This document shows positions 30,865 to 32,068 of a stretch of DNA of 32,068 nt, one piece after another; positions within the stretch are counted from its first letter, which is position 1; every line of letters begins with the position of its first letter. The DNA is from a virus. A program made the position numbers and the translations under genes. The DNA lies in IMG/VR virus record IMGVR_UViG_3300037497_000050, positions 1 through 32,068 of that record; one strand, written 5' to 3'. The notes beneath the pieces were generated by a model. It was not told the origin of the DNA, did no database searches, and saw only the letters and a program-made list of their open reading frames with translations.

Positions 30865-32068
30865 TGGCTACTGGTACACGTTCGCCATCAGATCGTCAAG
30901 AACGGGAACGCACCGTGATTGAAGCCCTGCGACGGATGCGACAGGAGTTGAACCAGAAGCTGAAACAGCTGACGATAGGCCTCGGCATCATCACGACACT
31001 GACGGTGACGACCATCACAGCTGCAACGGGCACTTTTGGAGATCTGACGGTAACGGGTGATCTATCGGTGCAAGGCAACACGACGCTCGGTAACGCAACG
31101 GGAGATGCGTTGACCGTTGCCTCCAACGCGGTGACGTGGAGTGGAAACCCAACGCACAGTGGAAACCATACGTTCTCGGGTGATCTATCGGTGCAAGGCA
31201 ACACGACGCTCGGCAACCTCGCCACAGCCGACACCATCACCGCGACCGCCCGGTTTGCCAGTGTCCTGACGCCTAGCACGACCAACGCGCGGGACTTGGG
31301 CGATACGAGCTTGTCGTGGCGCACGGGGTACTTCGGCACGTCGTTGACCGTCGGGTTCACGGGGGCCATCAGCGCTGGCGTCAACCTCGACGTGGTGAGC
31401 GTGTTCGGCGTCCGTCCGTCCACGGCATACACCTACCCCACCATCGCGGACAACCTCTCCGCGCGGTTCTATACCGTGGCGAACTCAGACCCCGTCTTCG
31501 GGTGGGCGCTGGTGCGGTCCAGTGCTGATGTGTACGCCCCGGACATCTCGTTCTACAAGACGCGCGGCACGACGGGGAACCGGTCGGCGGTCGCGGACGG
31601 GGACCAGCTCGGTGTCATTCTCTGGCAGGGTGCGACGAGTGCGACGGCAGCGGCCGATACGGTCCGGGTGGGCGCGTCCATCTACGGCATCGTCATGGGC
31701 GCGGTCTCGCAGGGTGTGTTGCCCGTGGATCTCATCATCGCGCTGGACGCGACCGCGAACCCGTATCCGCACCTCGCGACGGGGCGGCGGTGGCGGTTCA
31801 AGAGCACTGGCCACCTGTTCGCGGAGACCGACAACGCCATAGACATCGGGGCGAGTGGGGCGTCACGGCCTCGGACGGGCTACTTCGGGACGAGCGTGCT
31901 TGCGCCGACCGGGACATTTACCAGCGTCGGCGGCACCCTGACGACCGTGACACAGAACAACGTGACCACGATGACCGCGCTGACCACGATTGGCACCCTT
32001 GTCGCGGGGGCGGTGCCAGCCTCGTTGGTGACGGCGGGGACGTTCGGGGCGGGGGACTATGTGTTTCC
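30864..32068 (+). CDS. Tail fibre protein, 3' end cut by window edge
   Basis: About 401 residues are visible and the frame is open at the edge. A charged helix (RQERERTVIEALRRMRQELN) and a hydrophobic stretch (LTIGLGIITTLTVTTITAAT) are followed by Thr/Gly/Ser-rich beta-repeats, typical of trimeric receptor-binding fibres. A 37-base exact repeat encodes GDLSVQGNTTLG twice. The motif RTGYFGTS occurs twice (near residues 155 and 338). The start is a TAATG overlap with the giant gene. The receptor-binding C-terminus is not in the window, so specificity and any diversity-generating element cannot be judged. Confidence 0.85.
   Translation, partial: MATGTRSPSDRQERERTVIEALRRMRQELNQKLKQLTIGLGIITTLTVTTITAATGTFGDLTVTGDLSVQGNTTLGNATGDALTVASNAVTWSGNPTHSGNHTFSGDLSVQGNTTLGNLATADTITATARFASVLTPSTTNARDLGDTSLSWRTGYFGTSLTVGFTGAISAGVNLDVVSVFGVRPSTAYTYPTIADNLSARFYTVANSDPVFGWALVRSSADVYAPDISFYKTRGTTGNRSAVADGDQLGVILWQGATSATAAADTVRVGASIYGIVMGAVSQGVLPVDLIIALDATANPYPHLATGRRWRFKSTGHLFAETDNAIDIGASGASRPRTGYFGTSVLAPTGTFTSVGGTLTTVTQNNVTTMTALTTIGTLVAGAVPASLVTAGTFGAGDYVF
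31054..31213 (+). repeat. 37-bp exact direct repeat in the tail fibre gene
   Basis: Copies at 31054-31090 and 31177-31213, spaced 123 bases (41 codons), keep the reading frame and encode the same G-D-L-S-V-Q-G-N-T-T-L-G block. Identity at silent positions suggests a recent duplication or ongoing exchange, a common way for fibres to lengthen. Confidence 0.85.

Overview
The window reads as a contiguous piece of a double-stranded DNA tailed phage (or prophage) with a short, podovirus-like tail. Two opposed gene blocks meet at an intergenic region of about 0.5 kb (7329-7851). The evidence for a phage is a complete packaging-capsid-tail cassette in canonical order. The capsid, cement and connector genes resemble the Bordetella phage BPP-1 (Bbp) group of podoviruses more than T7 itself. 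The host cannot be named from the sequence. Base composition is moderately GC-rich and Shine-Dalgarno sites are strong (AGGAGG/GGAGG), so a GC-rich Gram-negative-like bacterium is plausible. No tRNA, rRNA, CRISPR array, IS element, integrase or lysis gene was found.

Left block (1-7328, minus strand): a tightly packed early-type block of about 19 mostly tiny genes, many joined by 4-base ATGA/GTGA or TAATG overlaps. Recognisable products are a SNF2/DEAH-type helicase cut by the left edge, a PC4-like single-stranded-DNA-binding protein, a dCMP-deaminase-like enzyme and an excisionase-like winged-HTH protein. Others are Lys-rich basic proteins, small membrane proteins and unknowns. A good sigma70-like promoter at 5615-5643 starts the distal part of the block. 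A second candidate promoter at 7485-7514 could start the proximal part.

Central intergenic region (7329-7851): this holds the most concentrated non-coding structure. There is a 13-bp inverted repeat flanking the candidate leftward promoter, and four copies of TGCTGTCACG, two of them in perfect tandem. There is also a 76-bp imperfect palindrome centred on TCGCGA. It looks like a control switch, an origin or a site for a DNA-processing enzyme.

Right block (7852-32068, plus strand): a candidate small terminase, a tiny membrane protein, large terminase, a GNAT acetyltransferase-like protein, a small head protein, portal, Bbp19-like protein, scaffold, major capsid protein, Bbp16-like cement protein and a small Lys/acidic protein. 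These are followed by tail tubular A and B homologues, two internal-virion/ejection-type proteins, a giant 3157-residue polyvalent ejection-type protein, and a tail fibre cut by the right edge.

The most unusual points are these. The major capsid protein appears to begin with a textbook Sec signal peptide, with its own good ribosome-binding site. The acetyltransferase frame has lost its stop and reads out of frame through the whole next gene, ending in an ATGA overlap with the portal start. An early gene carries a perfect internal ribosome-binding site and start. The 9.5-kb giant gene contains a diverged tandem duplication of a ~560-590-residue module plus a zinc-peptidase (HExxH) motif.
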